Numbered from the stretch's first letter, positions 48,000 through 55,811 are shown. The stretch: 64,000 nucleotides of DNA from VAZQ01 sp963725185 (GCA_963725185.1 CAVRXO010000001.1:1-64000), one strand, 5' to 3'. Notes: a model not told the origin generated them from the sequence alone. Made by a program: numbers and translations.

Positions 48000-48452
48000 T
48001 CATGGCAACGACAGCGCGGCCAAAATGGGCTCAACTCCGCTAGGTTTCTTGCGGCCTAGTCGAGCAAGCCCACTGGATACGGCGTAGCGGTGACCCGGAC
48101 GCCTATCCACGCGTATACCGACTTGGTCAGCGTCCACCTCGGCAAGAAGGTAGTTGAGCTCATCAAAAGTCAAGCACACCATTCCGTCAGTGTGGCACAC
48201 CATCACCACGTAGACATCGTCAGTGAGCCGGTTCAACTCCAACAGTTCGCCAGCGTTCCGCTTCGTGAAAGTAAAAGACCATGGATGCAGTCGATTCGTG
48301 GAGTGCTTAATCATCATCCCCACGCTCTCATTTAGGACGTAGCTGGACAAGCGGCCTTCCTCAGACAGCTCATCAACGACAATTGGTGCAGTGGCCCTGT
48401 CCACCAATTCCGCCAGAACCGCTCCGTGATACAGCTTATACTCCGCTATCAT
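48000..48452 (-). CDS. Uncharacterised 150-residue protein encoded with the Z1 ATPase
   Basis: The product begins MIAEYKLYHGAVLAELVDRA and includes LSSYVLNESVGMMIKHSTNR, LHPWSFTFTKRNAGELLELN, VYVVMVCHTDGMVCLTFDEL and IRVDRRPGHRYAVS. The alternation of strands with HPWSFTF, VVMVCHTDG and IRVDRRPG suggests an alpha/beta protein that could be a degenerate nuclease or a specificity partner, but no catalytic triad is certain. Its ATG overlaps the 3-prime end of the Z1 gene by 17 bases, so they are translated together. Low GC like its neighbours. Not recognised by name. Confidence 0.7.
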   Translation of the reverse strand: MIAEYKLYHGAVLAELVDRATAPIVVDELSEEGRLSSYVLNESVGMMIKHSTNRLHPWSFTFTKRNAGELLELNRLTDDVYVVMVCHTDGMVCLTFDELNYLLAEVDADQVGIRVDRRPGHRYAVSSGLARLGRKKPSGVEPILAALSLP

Positions 48453-50307
48453 GGGCCATGTTCTTCAGGAATTGTATCGACCCCACGAACTTGTAAAACA
48501 CTCTCGCGTTCTTGCGACCATCATGGATCACGATGAGATGATGCAGGACAGAAGGAAATTTGGACGGGTCAAGTTGTGATTTGCCGAGGAAACCCCTCTT
48601 GCGCACCACCTTCGCCTTTTCCAGGCCTGAGGCATCTTTATAGCCTGAGATGTCGAGCGATGGATGCAGCGCAATAGACCGTGCGCCCAGGGGCGACGTT
48701 CGCTTGACATACTGTTGGAGATAGTCGGGAAAAGCGGCCTCGCCGACCAACGCCGCTAGCTCTTCCATCTTATCGAATGGCGATGCCTTTGATGCAATGA
48801 TTGTGTCGATGCGACCGTCGAAGGAGAAAATGTTGAAAGACATTTCGCCGCGATCAAGATCCACGTTCGAACGATCGATGCTTGAATTCGCCACTGTTTG
48901 AATACGCTGATCACCCAACCAAACGAGTGATCCGAGATCGGCGCGGATGGCTGCAAGCGCCAACCGGTGAAACACAAAGCACCGATGCCAATCTAAGTAG
49001 AGCGCCTCGGGTATCGTCAGCTCAAAGAAGGGTAGGTAGTCTCCCCGACTGCCAAACATCCGTGCCCTCTGGATATACGTGTCCTGCTGGATTTTGTGTT
49101 TAACGTCGCGGGTGAAAAACATACTCAGCAGGTTATCAAGCGTGACCCCCCTGGAGACAATATTTCCTCCAATGATGATTGTGAATAAGCTTGTCGGATT
49201 GGTTGCTGCAGCCGAATTGTCCTTCCAGTCGCGCTCGCTGTTGAGCACGACAATGGCGTGTCGGGAGATGTTGTTCAGAATGAAGTGCGTTACGCGGTCG
49301 GGGTCGGCGTCTGGAAAGCGTGATTTACACAGCTGCCAAATATATCGCGTATAACTCTCGAACGCGGTCGAGGAGCGAGTAACCAACGCGTCGAGCGCGG
49401 TTCTCATTGTATTCCAGTCGCTCTTGTGGTCGGCCTTTTTCCCGCTCGTGTGGACGAGAAGCGAATAATTCCGCTCCACGGCACTGTGAACGTAAAGGTT
49501 CAAGTACGCGGCGTTGACTAGGAAGCCGAAGAGCGCTTCTCTGGCATAGCGCGGCTCAGAACCCGCGTTCGGCAAGAGCGTTCGGTAATACTTTACGCCG
49601 CCCTCCAGCGGGAAGAAAACGTCTTGACCGGTGTATTTGCTGTGGGGCGGAAAGTTTACCCACAGTTCACTGTCGTTATCGAACGTGTTGTTAAGATCTA
49701 GGCGCGCTGGCGTTGCGGTAACACCGATGTAGTAGCCCGTATTTCCAATGACTTGGTCAATGAGGTCATTGATAGGAGTCTTTCCGCCCGTATTTATGCG
49801 CGAGTTAGGCGACGCGTAGTCAGCCTCATCATCGATCACGACGACGTGTTTTGTGCCGCCAATCTTATCGATCAGCTTTCGTAGATCATTACCGTTCTTC
49901 TTGCAAAAAATGACGTGGCTTTGGCCCTTGATCTTTACAGCCGGGTCAAGGATCTCGCTAAAGTTCTGTGCCGCCGGTGCCAAGCCTGAGAGTTTGAACC
50001 GGCCTAGATTCTGGCCCAGCAGATCAACGCTATCGTTGAGCAAGTGAAGTATAAATTCATATCCCTCATCGATTAGCTTAGCTGTGAGGCAAATCATCAT
50101 CTCGGTCTTGCCGCTTTGTGGCTCACCGTAGACCACGAACGCCCGACCTTGGTTATCGTGCAGACTCGCAAGTGCGCCGCGAACGGCCTCTTCAACGCAG
50201 ACGACCTCTTTCCCAGACGCCGTTAGCCGCTTTAGCTGACGATCGTACTGACCTGTCGCTTCGCTTGTGCGTTCAAAACGCGAAATGTCGAAATCTGAAC
50301 CCGCCAT
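48436..50307 (-). CDS. Compact Z1-domain ATPase (putative restriction/defence protein)
   Basis: 623 residues. Walker A GEPQSGKTEMMI (61-72), Walker B VVVIDDEADYAS (156-167), GVTATPARLD (195-204), GGNIVSRGVTLDNL (380-393) and an arginine-finger motif QRARMFGSRGDY (413-424) give a superfamily 2-like ATPase order, as known for Z1-domain proteins of restriction-type operons. Most Z1 proteins I know are longer, around 850-950 residues. ATG 50307 follows GGGGAGG; an upstream TTG at 50358 is less likely. Lower GC and rare-codon use differ from the chromosome, pointing to transfer. With the 150-residue partner and the convergent methyltransferase it forms a likely defence module. Confidence 0.88.
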   Translation of the reverse strand: MAGSDFDISRFERTSEATGQYDRQLKRLTASGKEVVCVEEAVRGALASLHDNQGRAFVVYGEPQSGKTEMMICLTAKLIDEGYEFILHLLNDSVDLLGQNLGRFKLSGLAPAAQNFSEILDPAVKIKGQSHVIFCKKNGNDLRKLIDKIGGTKHVVVIDDEADYASPNSRINTGGKTPINDLIDQVIGNTGYYIGVTATPARLDLNNTFDNDSELWVNFPPHSKYTGQDVFFPLEGGVKYYRTLLPNAGSEPRYAREALFGFLVNAAYLNLYVHSAVERNYSLLVHTSGKKADHKSDWNTMRTALDALVTRSSTAFESYTRYIWQLCKSRFPDADPDRVTHFILNNISRHAIVVLNSERDWKDNSAAATNPTSLFTIIIGGNIVSRGVTLDNLLSMFFTRDVKHKIQQDTYIQRARMFGSRGDYLPFFELTIPEALYLDWHRCFVFHRLALAAIRADLGSLVWLGDQRIQTVANSSIDRSNVDLDRGEMSFNIFSFDGRIDTIIASKASPFDKMEELAALVGEAAFPDYLQQYVKRTSPLGARSIALHPSLDISGYKDASGLEKAKVVRKRGFLGKSQLDPSKFPSVLHHLIVIHDGRKNARVFYKFVGSIQFLKNMAHDSGV

Positions 50308-50428
50308 CCCGTCCTCCCCGATCCCATGAATTGTCGGCGAGAGGACGAGTCGGGTCAATTCCGGGTTGAGCTAGGGCAGGCAGACCTCGCCCGCTAAAGC
50401 AGCAGGACAGTGCCGGGCCGATGCTACC

Positions 50429-50719
50429 TCACGGAAGCCCCTGAGAAAGCGACATATCCTGGGTGTCTTCGAGAATGCCATCGCGCACGCGAAGCGTGTT
50501 CGTGTTCTCATTTTCGCACACCCCGATCCCACAGCGATCCTTCAAGAACTCCTCGAAGTCCTTCCGGTCCGGAAATGAGACATAACCTCCTGCATCAAAT
50601 AAGATTGCGGGAAAGTAGTTGAGGACGTGGAACCAGTCACCCGTCCGGCGGTACAGCGCGTGCGCGGCCCGGAGGTTGTACCTAGATAATAGAGCTTTTG
50701 CTGTGACCCGAAGAACCAC
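50429..50719 (-). CDS. Truncated protein with a restriction-type C-terminal domain
   Basis: About 97 residues: ALLSRYNLRAAHALYRRTGD, WFHVLNYFPAILFDAGGYVS, FPDRKDFEEFLKDRCGIGV and a tail GILEDTQDMSLSQGLP. The pattern R..A..R.TGDW...L..FPA.LFDAGGYV is one I associate with a small domain at the end of HNH-type or other restriction proteins. Only that domain is left here; the GTG at 50719 is the first start in the natural part of the frame. It is probably a remnant, on the same strand as the Z1 gene 120 bases away. Confidence 0.5.
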   Translation of the reverse strand: MVLRVTAKALLSRYNLRAAHALYRRTGDWFHVLNYFPAILFDAGGYVSFPDRKDFEEFLKDRCGIGVCENENTNTLRVRDGILEDTQDMSLSQGLP

Positions 50720-51049
50720 GCTTATTCTCCGACCGCCTCGGCCCGCCGTTGATGAATCAGCCTGGCAGATTCCCCTCGTTCGCGCAATGTTCCGGCGGTG
50801 AAATCGGAGCGGGCGCTGAAACGGGATCCAGCCAGGCCGGGCAGCCTTCGCTCGCGCCAACTGCGCCCCCTTCAACTGCCACCTGCCTGGGTCGCCGCTT
50901 TCAGCGGGATTGGGGCGGGTGCGCGAGGCGGGCGCGGCGGCGTGCGCCTGGCTGAGCGAGGCGATGAAAATGCGCCGAGATGCGCCACATCCGTCAGCCC
51001 CCTCCGCGGCCTGCCACCTCCCCCGCACTCTGCGGGATGCGAGGGAGGA
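50720..51049. other. Region without recognisable gene
   Basis: No frame in these 330 bases reads like a protein. GC climbs back to chromosomal level around 50800, marking the right edge of the island. At 50996-51050 a palindromic block (CCCCCTCC ... CCTCCCCCGC ... GAGGGAGGA) of the same general type as the repeats at 51268 and 51586 is present. Confidence 0.5.
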
Positions 51050-51230
51050 GCGCGCGAGAGCTTCGAGCTGGCGGACATGTACCGCTTCGAGGACCGGCTC
51101 TCGGCGCTCTATCCCGGCAACAACAACGTGCGCCCCAAGATACGCCAGCAGCTGCAGGTGCTGCGCGACCGCGGCTGGCTCGAGTTCCTGGGGCGCGGGC
51201 GGTATCGGGTGCGGGGGTCAGGTTTTGACC
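51050..51230 (+). pseudogene. Fragment of a DpnI_C / Dam-replacing winged-helix domain
   Basis: In frame the sequence reads RESFELADMYRFEDRLSALY, PGNNNVRPKIRQQLQVLRDR, GWLEFLGRGRYRV. This is the winged helix found at the C-terminus of DpnI-like restriction endonucleases and other nuclease-linked proteins (helix, NNxVRxKIRQQLQxLRDxG, then a GRGRYR hairpin). No start or catalytic part precedes it; a palindromic repeat lies directly upstream where the body of the gene should be. A relic of a larger restriction-type gene. Confidence 0.65.
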
Positions 51231-51267
51231 ACGAACCTCACGAACCACACGAACGCGCTCACTGGCT

Positions 51268-51388
51268 GAGAGCGAGGCCGGCCCCGCGCCCCCTCCCGCC
51301 TTCGCCCTGATGGGCTTCGGCGTGGCAGCCACCGCTTCGCGGTCCCCCTCCCCGGCGCTCTGCGGCGCGGGGGAGGAGATGGCGCGGC
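51268..51388. repeat. Dispersed repeat, copy A
   Basis: Starts with GAGAGCGAGGCCGGCCCCGC followed by runs of C, and ends with GTCCCCCTCCCC ... GGGGGAGGAGATG. The same start and end occur at 51586-51683. The end part is palindromic (CCCCTCCCC / GGGGGAGG). It follows the DpnI_C fragment. Confidence 0.65.
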
Positions 51389-51585
51389 CGGTGTTTCACG
51401 TGAAACACCGGAAGTAACGAGACTGTTGCGGGCGATTCAAGCGCGGGGTAGAACGCGCGGATGAAGCTGGTTGGACAGCGGGGGGAGGTGTGCGTGGCGC
51501 GGCGGCGGCGCGGTGAGGGCGCCGTAGTCTGCGGATGCTTTACGGTGCGGTCTACGGTGAGGGATTGCTCTTCAGGCTTCTCGCC
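51389..51585. other. Region without recognisable gene
   Basis: Between two repeat copies. It contains TTTCACGTGAAA (51396-51407), a perfect 12-base palindrome inside GTGTTTCACGTGAAACACC, which is the ParB-binding parS type motif TGTTTCACGTGAAACA. No protein-like frame is seen. Confidence 0.6.
51394..51409. promoter_or_regulatory. parS: parS-like ParB binding site
   Basis: TGTTTCACGTGAAACA is a perfect 16-base palindrome identical to the canonical bacterial parS consensus bound by ParB during chromosome segregation; matching extends one further base each side (G/C then a second pair GGTGTTTCACGTGAAACACC). No parAB genes are present in the window. A perfect match to a 16-base consensus is very unlikely by chance, so this is probably a chromosomal centromere site, which would place this region near the replication origin; a decoy is possible. 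Confidence 0.75.
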
Positions 51586-51683
51586 GAGAGCGAGGCCGGC
51601 CCCGCGCCCCCACGCCCCCTCCACCACGCTGCGCGTGGTCCCCCTCCCCCGTCGTCTGCGCGACGGGGGAGGAGATGCGCGGG
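51586..51683. repeat. Dispersed repeat, copy B
   Basis: Shares the first ~25 bases (GAGAGCGAGGCCGGCCCCGC and a C run) and the last ~30 bases (GTCCCCCTCCCCC ... GGGGGAGGAGATG) with copy A, in the same orientation. The inner part has its own palindrome CCACGCTGCGCGTGG. It stops just before the TonB-like gene end and may serve as its terminator. Confidence 0.65.
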
Positions 51684-51689
51684 GGTGGA

Positions 51690-52535
51690 TCAGTGCGAGG
51701 TGACGCGGGGGGGTTCGGCGTCGCCGCGGTCGCCGGCCTGGTCGTCGGCGGGCTTGGGGCCGCCGAGGGTCAGGGGGGCGTCGGCGGCCTGGGAGCTGAA
51801 GTTGACGCTGATCTTCACCGGGCTGCCGCCGACCGCCTCGCCGTCGATCAGGCGGGGCTTCAGGACGAAGTCGCCGGCGAGGTCGAGGGCGGCCTGGCCG
51901 AAGCCGTAGCCGGTGGGCTGCTCGTCGTAGACCTGGCACTCGGCGAGCTTGCCGGTGAGGGTGACCACGCACTCGATCACCGCGCCGCCCTGCACCTGGT
52001 TGTCGAGCGCGCGCGGCGGATATTCGGCCTGGATCTGGGCGTTGGTGGGCTGGGTGACGATGGAGGCCGACTTCACGATGTGGGCCATGCGGGTGATGTC
52101 GGGGGTGATGTAGGGCGGGCGCAGGACGAACTGGATGGTGGTGTCGGACGACGGCTCGGCGGCGGCGTCCTTCAGGAAGAGGCGGGGGTTCTGCGGCGAC
52201 TTGGCGGCCATGGCGAGGGCGGCGGCGCCGAAGCCCTGGCCGGGCGGGTCCTCGGAGACCAGCGTGCAGGCGACGAGGGCCAGGTGCTCGTCGCGCTTGC
52301 AGCGGATGACGGCCTGGCCCTCGACGCCGGCGGCCTTGGCGGCGGCCGGGTAGAAGGCGAGCACCGGGTCGGTGAGGTTGATCTGCGGGCGGGTGACGCT
52401 GGCGGGCAGCGGAGCGGAGAGCGGCGGCGCGGCTGGGGCGGGGGCGGTGGCCGGGTGGTCGGCCTGGGCGTGGGCGGCGGCGGACGCGAGCACGAGCGCG
52501 CTCGCCAGGCAAAGAACCGCACCGCTACGCCACAT
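51690..52535 (-). CDS. Exported protein with two TonB C-terminal-like domains
   Basis: 281 residues. A signal peptide (MWRSGAVLCLASALVLASAA, cut near AHAQA) and a Pro/Ala stretch lead to two units, each with AEYPPRALDNQVQGGAVIEC or FYPAAAKAAGVEGQAVIRC and GFGQAALDLA or GFGAAALAMA. These match the TonB C-terminal fold (YP..A...G..G.V...C.V...G.L..C.V..E.P.G.GF..AAL). No N-terminal membrane anchor of classic TonB is present, so it is a soluble periplasmic protein, possibly linked to outer-membrane transport. The start is the ATG at 52535. Confidence 0.8.
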   Translation of the reverse strand: MWRSGAVLCLASALVLASAAAHAQADHPATAPAPAAPPLSAPLPASVTRPQINLTDPVLAFYPAAAKAAGVEGQAVIRCKRDEHLALVACTLVSEDPPGQGFGAAALAMAAKSPQNPRLFLKDAAAEPSSDTTIQFVLRPPYITPDITRMAHIVKSASIVTQPTNAQIQAEYPPRALDNQVQGGAVIECVVTLTGKLAECQVYDEQPTGYGFGQAALDLAGDFVLKPRLIDGEAVGGSPVKISVNFSSQAADAPLTLGGPKPADDQAGDRGDAEPPRVTSH

Positions 52536-52883
52536 CACGCACCTCCCGGGACCGGGCGGGTTATCGCCCCGCGTTGGGGCGCGCGGCAAGGCCGTTCAAG
52601 GTCACACGAAGATCACGAAGGAAGCGAAGCCCACGAAGGGCGCGCCAAGGCGCGCCGGCTAATCTCGCAAGGCTGTTTGGGGACTTGTTGCGCGCCAAGC
52701 GCGCCTTCGTGCTCTTCGCTTCCTTCGTGTGCTTCGTGTGACCTTGACTTCATTGGCCCGCCAAAGGGCATGGCCAGCCAGAAAAGCTGGCTTTGCCAGG
52801 GTTCAAGCGGGGGCGTAGGTAGCGGCGTCACATTGGAAAAGGCCGGCGAGGCGGGCGTCCGGCGCATGGGAGGCTCTGGCTAG
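52536..52883. other. Intergenic region with a large palindrome
   Basis: No gene in this stretch between two divergent exported-protein genes. It contains the inverted repeat at 52597-52745 and 138 further bases before the YceI-type gene that should hold its promoter. Confidence 0.5.
52597..52745. repeat. Inverted repeat with CACGAAGG-type arms
   Basis: Arms of about 48 bases match almost perfectly: AAGGTCACACGAAG.. CACGAAGGAAGCGAAG.. CACGAAGG on the left (52597-52644) and the inverted copy on the right (52698-52745), with a 53-base spacer. The repeating CACGAAG core recurs as GACCACGAACCTCACGAACC at 51227-51246. Elements of this type are scattered in related genomes. Confidence 0.75.
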
Positions 52884-53507
52884 ATGATTGCGAAGCATTC
52901 GGTTCGGATGGCGGGCGTCGCCGCAGCGACTTTGGGCGCCCTGGCGGCGTTGGCGCTCGCGGGCGCGGCGGGGTCGCAGCAGATGCCGACGCCGCTGCAC
53001 GACTACAAGGCCGCGCCGGCCGGCAAGTATGCGATCGATCCGAAGCACACCGGCCTCGTCGCCCGCATCCCGCACCTGGGCTTCTCCTACTCGATCTTCC
53101 GCTTCCAGACGGTGGCCGGCGACCTGGTGTGGGATCCGGCGCATCCGGCGGCCGACAAGCTCAGCGTGACCGTCGATCCGAAGTCGATCACCACCGCGCC
53201 GGTGGACGGCTTCAGCCAGGAGATCAGCGACAAGTTCCTGAAGGCCGCGCAGTTCCCGACCGCGACCTTCGTCTCCACGGCGTTCCATCCGGAGGGCGCC
53301 ACGCACGGCAAGGTGGAAGGCGACCTGACGGTGGTCGGGGTGACCAAGCACGTGGTGTTCGACGTCGACCTGGTGGGCGACGGCAAGGGCTTCCGCGGGC
53401 CGGTGATCGGAGTGGAGGCGAAGACGCAGCTGGACCCGAAGGCCTACGGCCTGCCGGCCTTCATGACCCCGATCGAGCTCGTCATCGACTCGGAGTTCGA
53501 CGGGTAG
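52884..53507 (+). CDS. YceI-family periplasmic protein
   Basis: Intact 207-residue exported protein. After a signal peptide (MAGVAAATLGALAALALAGA, cut near AAGSQQ) comes the lipocalin-like YceI barrel: KYAIDPKHTGLVARIPHLGF, SYSIFRFQTVAGDLVWDPA, VDPKSITTAPVDGFSQEI, FPTATFVSTAFHPEG and LVIDSEFDG. YceI proteins bind long isoprenoid or fatty chains in the periplasm. Start ATG 52884. The product is typical in length and unbroken. Confidence 0.93.
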   Translation: MIAKHSVRMAGVAAATLGALAALALAGAAGSQQMPTPLHDYKAAPAGKYAIDPKHTGLVARIPHLGFSYSIFRFQTVAGDLVWDPAHPAADKLSVTVDPKSITTAPVDGFSQEISDKFLKAAQFPTATFVSTAFHPEGATHGKVEGDLTVVGVTKHVVFDVDLVGDGKGFRGPVIGVEAKTQLDPKAYGLPAFMTPIELVIDSEFDG

Positions 53508-53529
53508 AGCCAACTGTCGAGCGTGGTGC

Positions 53530-53654
53530 GCGCCGCAGGCGCGCTATTGAACCACGGAGATCACGGAGAAGGCACGGAGGTCACTGAGGGTGGCTCCGTG
53601 TCCTCCGTGAGACCTCTGTGTCCTCCGTGGTGAGTCTGGCGGCGCCTGCGGCGC
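53530..53654. repeat. Palindromic repeat with CACGGAG arms
   Basis: Outer arms GCGCCGCAGGCGC / GCGCCTGCGGCGC and inner arms ACCACGGAG.. / ..CTCCGTGGT, with several further CACGGAG and CTCCGTG repeats between them. It lies between the stops of the convergent YceI and GST genes and can form a long stem, so termination in both directions is likely. Confidence 0.7.
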
Positions 53655-53695
53655 CAATCACGTTGACGACGATTCACCTGCGGGGTTCCCTGCCC

Positions 53696-54347
53696 TCAGG
53701 CTGCGGCGGCTTCGGCCAGCGCGGGCCAGGTGGTGGCGGCGAAGCTGGGACGGGCGCGCAGGCGCTCCAGCCAGGCCGCGAGCGGCGTGCCGGCGAGGAT
53801 GTCGGCGCCCTCGGCGCAATCGGAGAGCATGTCGAGATGGGTTCCGGCGTGGAGGTCGGCCAGCGAGATGGCGTCGCCCGCGAGGTAGGGGCGCTCGCCC
53901 AGGAAACCGGCCAGCACCTCCGCCACGAAGCGGGCGCGGGGGATGGCGGCGATGGCCGCTTCGTCGTTGGTCGGGAAGCCCAGCTTCGGGGCGACGACGC
54001 GGTTGAAGGCCAGCGTCTTCACGCTGTTGTCGTCGAACACGTAGAAGTCGACGATGCCGATCGCCTGGTTCATGCGCGCCTCGGCCCTGGGGTCGGACGG
54101 AGTGAGCGAGCGGGCCGGGGCGCGGGTGGCGTCGAGGTAGCGCAGGATCGCCTGGGTCTCGTAGAGCCCGAAGCCGTCGTCCTCGATCGCAGGGCACGCG
54201 GCCGAACGGATGGCGGGCGAGATAGTCCGGCTGGCGGTGCTCGCCGGGCGTCAGCGGACGCAGGCGGTAGGCGGCGTTCTTCTCGATGCAGGTGGCGATG
54301 ACGGCGCGGCCGAACGGGCTGCCGACGATGGTGTGCACGGTGAGCAT
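53696..54347 (-). CDS. Glutathione S-transferase (one frameshift)
   Basis: About 216 residues. The thioredoxin-like half reads MLTVHTIVGSPFGRAVIATC, IEKNAAYRLRPLTPGEHRQP, then after a shift near 54195 DDGFGLYETQAILRYLDATR with the Glu-Thr (E-T) pair replacing the usual E-S that binds the gamma-glutamyl group. The helical half includes RMNQAIGIVDFYVFDDNSVK and AISLADLHAGTHLDMLSDC, with the conserved Asp of the hydrophobic staple. Ser/Pro in GSPFGR is the likely catalytic site. Stand-alone gene. Confidence 0.88.
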
Positions 54348-54374
54348 GGTGGGTCTCCTTCGCTCGGAATTCGG

Positions 54375-54854
54375 TCAGGACGGCGCGTCGAGGAGCGCCG
54401 CGTAGAGATTCAGCAGGCCCTGCCAGCCGCCGTCGCTGTCGAAGGCCGCGCGCATGCCTTCGCCGCCCTCGCCCATCCGCTCCAGGTGGCGATGCTCAAG
54501 CTCGACGCGGGTGGCGCCGCCGGCCTCGGGGGTAAAGGTGACCTCGACCTCGGTGAGGAGGTCCGGATCGTACTGCCAGTTGGCGCCGATGCGCCAGGCG
54601 AGCAGCACGCGGCTGGGCGGCTCCCAGGCCAGCACGTCGCCCCACTCGGCCTCGGTTCCGTTCTCCAGCCGGCCGAACCAGCGCCCGCCGACGCGGCCCT
54701 CGATGACAGCCTCCTTCAGCGGCGCGTCGCCGATCGAGTGGCTGCGCGGCCACCAGGCGTCGAAGCGCTGAGTGAAGGCTGCGAAGGCGCGCTCGGGCGT
54801 CGCGCTGACGCTGATGCTCTTCTTCACCGGCGCGGGCTTGATGGTCGTGGTCAT
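54375..54854 (-). CDS. SRPBCC/AHSA1-domain protein
   Basis: 159-residue protein of the Bet v 1-like fold, AHSA1 branch. ISVSATPERAFAAFTQRFDA, WWPRSHSIGD, GRVGGRWFGRLENGTEAEWG, VLAWEPPSRVLLAWRIGANW and TRVELEHRHLERMGEGGEGM are typical. Its ATG overlaps the stop of the ArsR-type gene upstream by four bases, the standard arrangement in which such ArsR regulators and AHSA1 proteins are paired. The ligand or role is unknown. Confidence 0.87.
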   Translation of the reverse strand: MTTTIKPAPVKKSISVSATPERAFAAFTQRFDAWWPRSHSIGDAPLKEAVIEGRVGGRWFGRLENGTEAEWGDVLAWEPPSRVLLAWRIGANWQYDPDLLTEVEVTFTPEAGGATRVELEHRHLERMGEGGEGMRAAFDSDGGWQGLLNLYAALLDAPS

Positions 54855-55174
54855 CGGTCCTCGTCCCCTTCGTCTTGGCGCTCGATCTCGGCTTTCAGCG
54901 CCTCGAGCGCGGTGTCCCAGAACTGGTCGAGCCAGGCGCGCAGGGCGCCCAGGCCCTTCGGGTCGATGGCGTAGATGCGCCGTTGTCCGTCCTGGCGGTC
55001 GCTCACCAGCCCCGCCTCCTTCAGCACCTTCAGGTGCTGCGAGACCGCCGGCCGGCTAACCGGCATGCCCGCGGCGATCTCGCCCACCGCCATCGGCCGG
55101 GCGGAAAGCCGCTCCAGCACCCGACGGCGAGTGGGATCGGCGATCGCGGCGAAGGCGGCGTTTCCGTAAGCCAT
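54851..55174 (-). CDS. ArsR-family repressor
   Basis: 107-residue winged-helix regulator: FAAIADPTRRRVLERLSARP, MAVGEIAAGMPVSRPAVSQH, LKVLKEAGLVSDRQDGQRRI, YAIDPKGLGALRAWLDQFWD. No metal-binding cysteines are present, in line with the subgroup that is paired with AHSA1 proteins. A perfect palindrome GACTTACCGTAAGTC lies directly before the ATG, so the gene represses itself and the downstream AHSA1 gene. Confidence 0.92.
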   Translation of the reverse strand: MAYGNAAFAAIADPTRRRVLERLSARPMAVGEIAAGMPVSRPAVSQHLKVLKEAGLVSDRQDGQRRIYAIDPKGLGALRAWLDQFWDTALEALKAEIERQDEGDEDR

Positions 55175-55189
55175 GACTTACCGTAAGTC
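55175..55189 (-). promoter_or_regulatory. Operator of the ArsR-AHSA1 operon
   Basis: GACTTACCGTAAGTC is a perfect 7+1+7 palindrome touching the ArsR start codon. Overlapping half sites (GTAAGTCGCGGCTTAC at 55183-55198) give a second, looser palindrome. Binding there would block the ribosome site and early elongation as well as the promoter. Confidence 0.7.
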
Positions 55190-55290
55190 GCGGCTTACAT
55201 GTCTGTCAACACCCGTTTCACCGGCTGCGGGCTATTGTGCTAGCGCTTGCGGCGGACGCGGCCGCGAGTCGGGCCGCCAGGGGGTGAACG

Positions 55291-55806
55291 ATGCGCGTTT
55301 CGAAGCCGGCCGCTGCGGCGGCGTTAGGCCTCGCTCTGCTTGCGGGCTGCTCGAAAGGTGGCGGCGCGGGCAACACGGCGAGCGCTGGCGGCGCGCCGCA
55401 GGCGCCCGCGAGCGGTCCCGACGTGGCGATCCAGGCGGCCGACATGCCGCATCCGAAGGCCGGCCTCTGGGAGACCGCGACCACCACGAACGGCTCCGGC
55501 CCCGAGCTGCACAAGTTCTGCGAAAGCGGCAAGCCGGTGTCGCTGCCGGCCAACATGGGCCAGGGCTGCCAGTCGTTCTCGTTCAAGCGCACCTTCCTGG
55601 GCGCGTTCGTGATCGACGCCGCCTGCGCCGAGGGCCCGGTGGCCACCAAGGTGCACACGACGATCAGCGGCGACTTCAACACCAGCTATACGGGCGACAC
55701 GCAGGCTTCGATCGAAACGCAAGGCCATCCGGCTTCGAGCTTCACGACGCACGCGGTCTCGCACTGGATCGGTCCCTGCCCGGCCGGCATGGCGCCGGAC
55801 GATTGA
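55291..55806 (+). CDS. DUF3617 lipoprotein, first of three
   Basis: 171 residues. A lipobox LLAGC (Cys20) after KPAAAAALGLALLAGCSKGG marks a lipoprotein. The DUF3617 part has MPHPKAGLWETATTTNG, a cysteine in LHKFCESGKPVSLP, and GDFNTSYTGDTQAS, ending GPCPAGMAPDD. DUF3617 proteins are secreted or lipid-anchored with unknown role and are frequent in Caulobacterales and sphingomonads. Two more copies follow at 56163 and 56748, sharing the P-GLW and GDF....Y patterns. Confidence 0.8.
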   Translation: MRVSKPAAAAALGLALLAGCSKGGGAGNTASAGGAPQAPASGPDVAIQAADMPHPKAGLWETATTTNGSGPELHKFCESGKPVSLPANMGQGCQSFSFKRTFLGAFVIDAACAEGPVATKVHTTISGDFNTSYTGDTQASIETQGHPASSFTTHAVSHWIGPCPAGMAPDD

Positions 55807-55811
55807 GCGCT

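Noticed and set aside
46789..50307. Prophage origin of the island
   Set aside because: No integrase, capsid, tail, lysis or phage regulator gene is present.
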